DNA from: Fictibacillus terranigra
GTDB lineage: Bacteria; Bacillota; Bacilli; Bacillales; Fictibacillaceae
NCBI RefSeq assembly: GCF_030412265.1
Contig: NZ_JAUHLN010000010.1
Location: 1 to 63,623 of the forward strand
Reading direction: 5' to 3'
DNA: 63,623 nt
Numbering within the stretch: position 1 is the stretch's first letter; each line of letters starts with the position of its first letter. The notes beneath the pieces were generated by a model. The model worked only from the letters and a program-made list of their open reading frames with translations, ran no database searches and was not told the DNA's origin. The translations under genes were made by a program, and so were the position numbers. This document shows positions 63,481 to 63,623 of the stretch, in pieces.

Positions 63481-63623
63481 TGCGATTACCAGATGGTCAT
63501 CGTCCAATAACCCATGTAGTTGCAAACTACAGATGGATAGAAAACAAGAAAATACACTGAAATTATGATGAGTAAAGATAATTAGATATTATCTTTACTA
63601 TCGATACAATAATTAACAAGTGA

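Overview
The window looks like a chromosomal segment of an endospore-forming member of the Bacillaceae. The signs are the small acid-soluble spore protein, SpoVAC/AD/AE, CotF-like coat proteins, strong AGGAGG ribosome binding sites, frequent TTG/GTG starts and A/T-rich spacers. It opens with the 3' end of a 5S rRNA and its terminator, so it begins just downstream of an rRNA operon.

Region 1 (0.3-7.7 kb) is one IclR-controlled catabolic operon: IclR regulator, D-threonine aldolase/D-serine dehydratase-like PLP enzyme, N-acyl-D-amino-acid deacylase (frameshifted), RidA, KDPG/KHG aldolase, PfkB sugar kinase and a sodium:solute symporter. The same 16-bp near-palindrome precedes the regulator and the first enzyme gene. 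The enzyme set fits deacylation, deamination, phosphorylation and aldol cleavage of an N-acylated amino-sugar acid (inference). Region 2 (8.4-11.4 kb) holds a secreted M14 carboxypeptidase and a truncated amidohydrolase. Region 3 (11.7-17.7 kb, minus strand) is a heterocycloanthracin/sonorensin-type thiazole/oxazole peptide cluster: Cys-rich precursor, ThiF-like maturation protein, YcaO cyclodehydratase and SagB-type dehydrogenase.

Region 4 (21.2-31.0 kb) is the most original part. A heme-oxygenase-like diiron oxidase with a complete predicted iron-ligand set is clustered with two 2Fe-2S ferredoxins, a creatininase-family amidohydrolase, a permease, an aldehyde dehydrogenase, a GlcG/HbpS protein, a split ChrA pair, an aspartate dehydrogenase, an unknown 110-aa protein and a GntR/FCD regulator. 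Copies of a T(T/G)GTATACCA-like palindrome sit in front of five of its transcription units, including the regulator's own. This reads as a dedicated oxidative catabolic regulon of unknown substrate.

Region 5 (31-36.2 kb) is poor in long genes but carries a family of type I toxin-antitoxin loci: hydrophobic 27-35 aa peptides with convergent antisense RNAs, one decayed copy, and a 276-bp duplication carrying an orphan antitoxin. An IstB remnant, a DUF2187 protein and a His-rich repeat protein lie here too.

Region 6 (36.6-60.7 kb) is a spore-related accessory region: coat proteins, cardiolipin synthase (one intact, one decayed copy), DUF421 proteins, a SASP, and a spoVA-2mob-like operon (DUF1657, YhcN/YlaJ-like lipoprotein, SpoVAC, SpoVAD, SpoVAE, DUF1657, DUF421-DUF1657 fusion). 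It is interrupted by a three-gene TniA/TniB-type transposon and by many decayed genes (DUF2268, CotA, polysaccharide deacetylase, TnpB, prolyl iminopeptidase, IS4). Region 7 (60.7-63.6 kb) has a decayed ABC permease, a YjgB/DUF4309 secreted protein and a decayed macrolide phosphotransferase. All functional statements come from reading the sequence and remembered family motifs; no database search was run.
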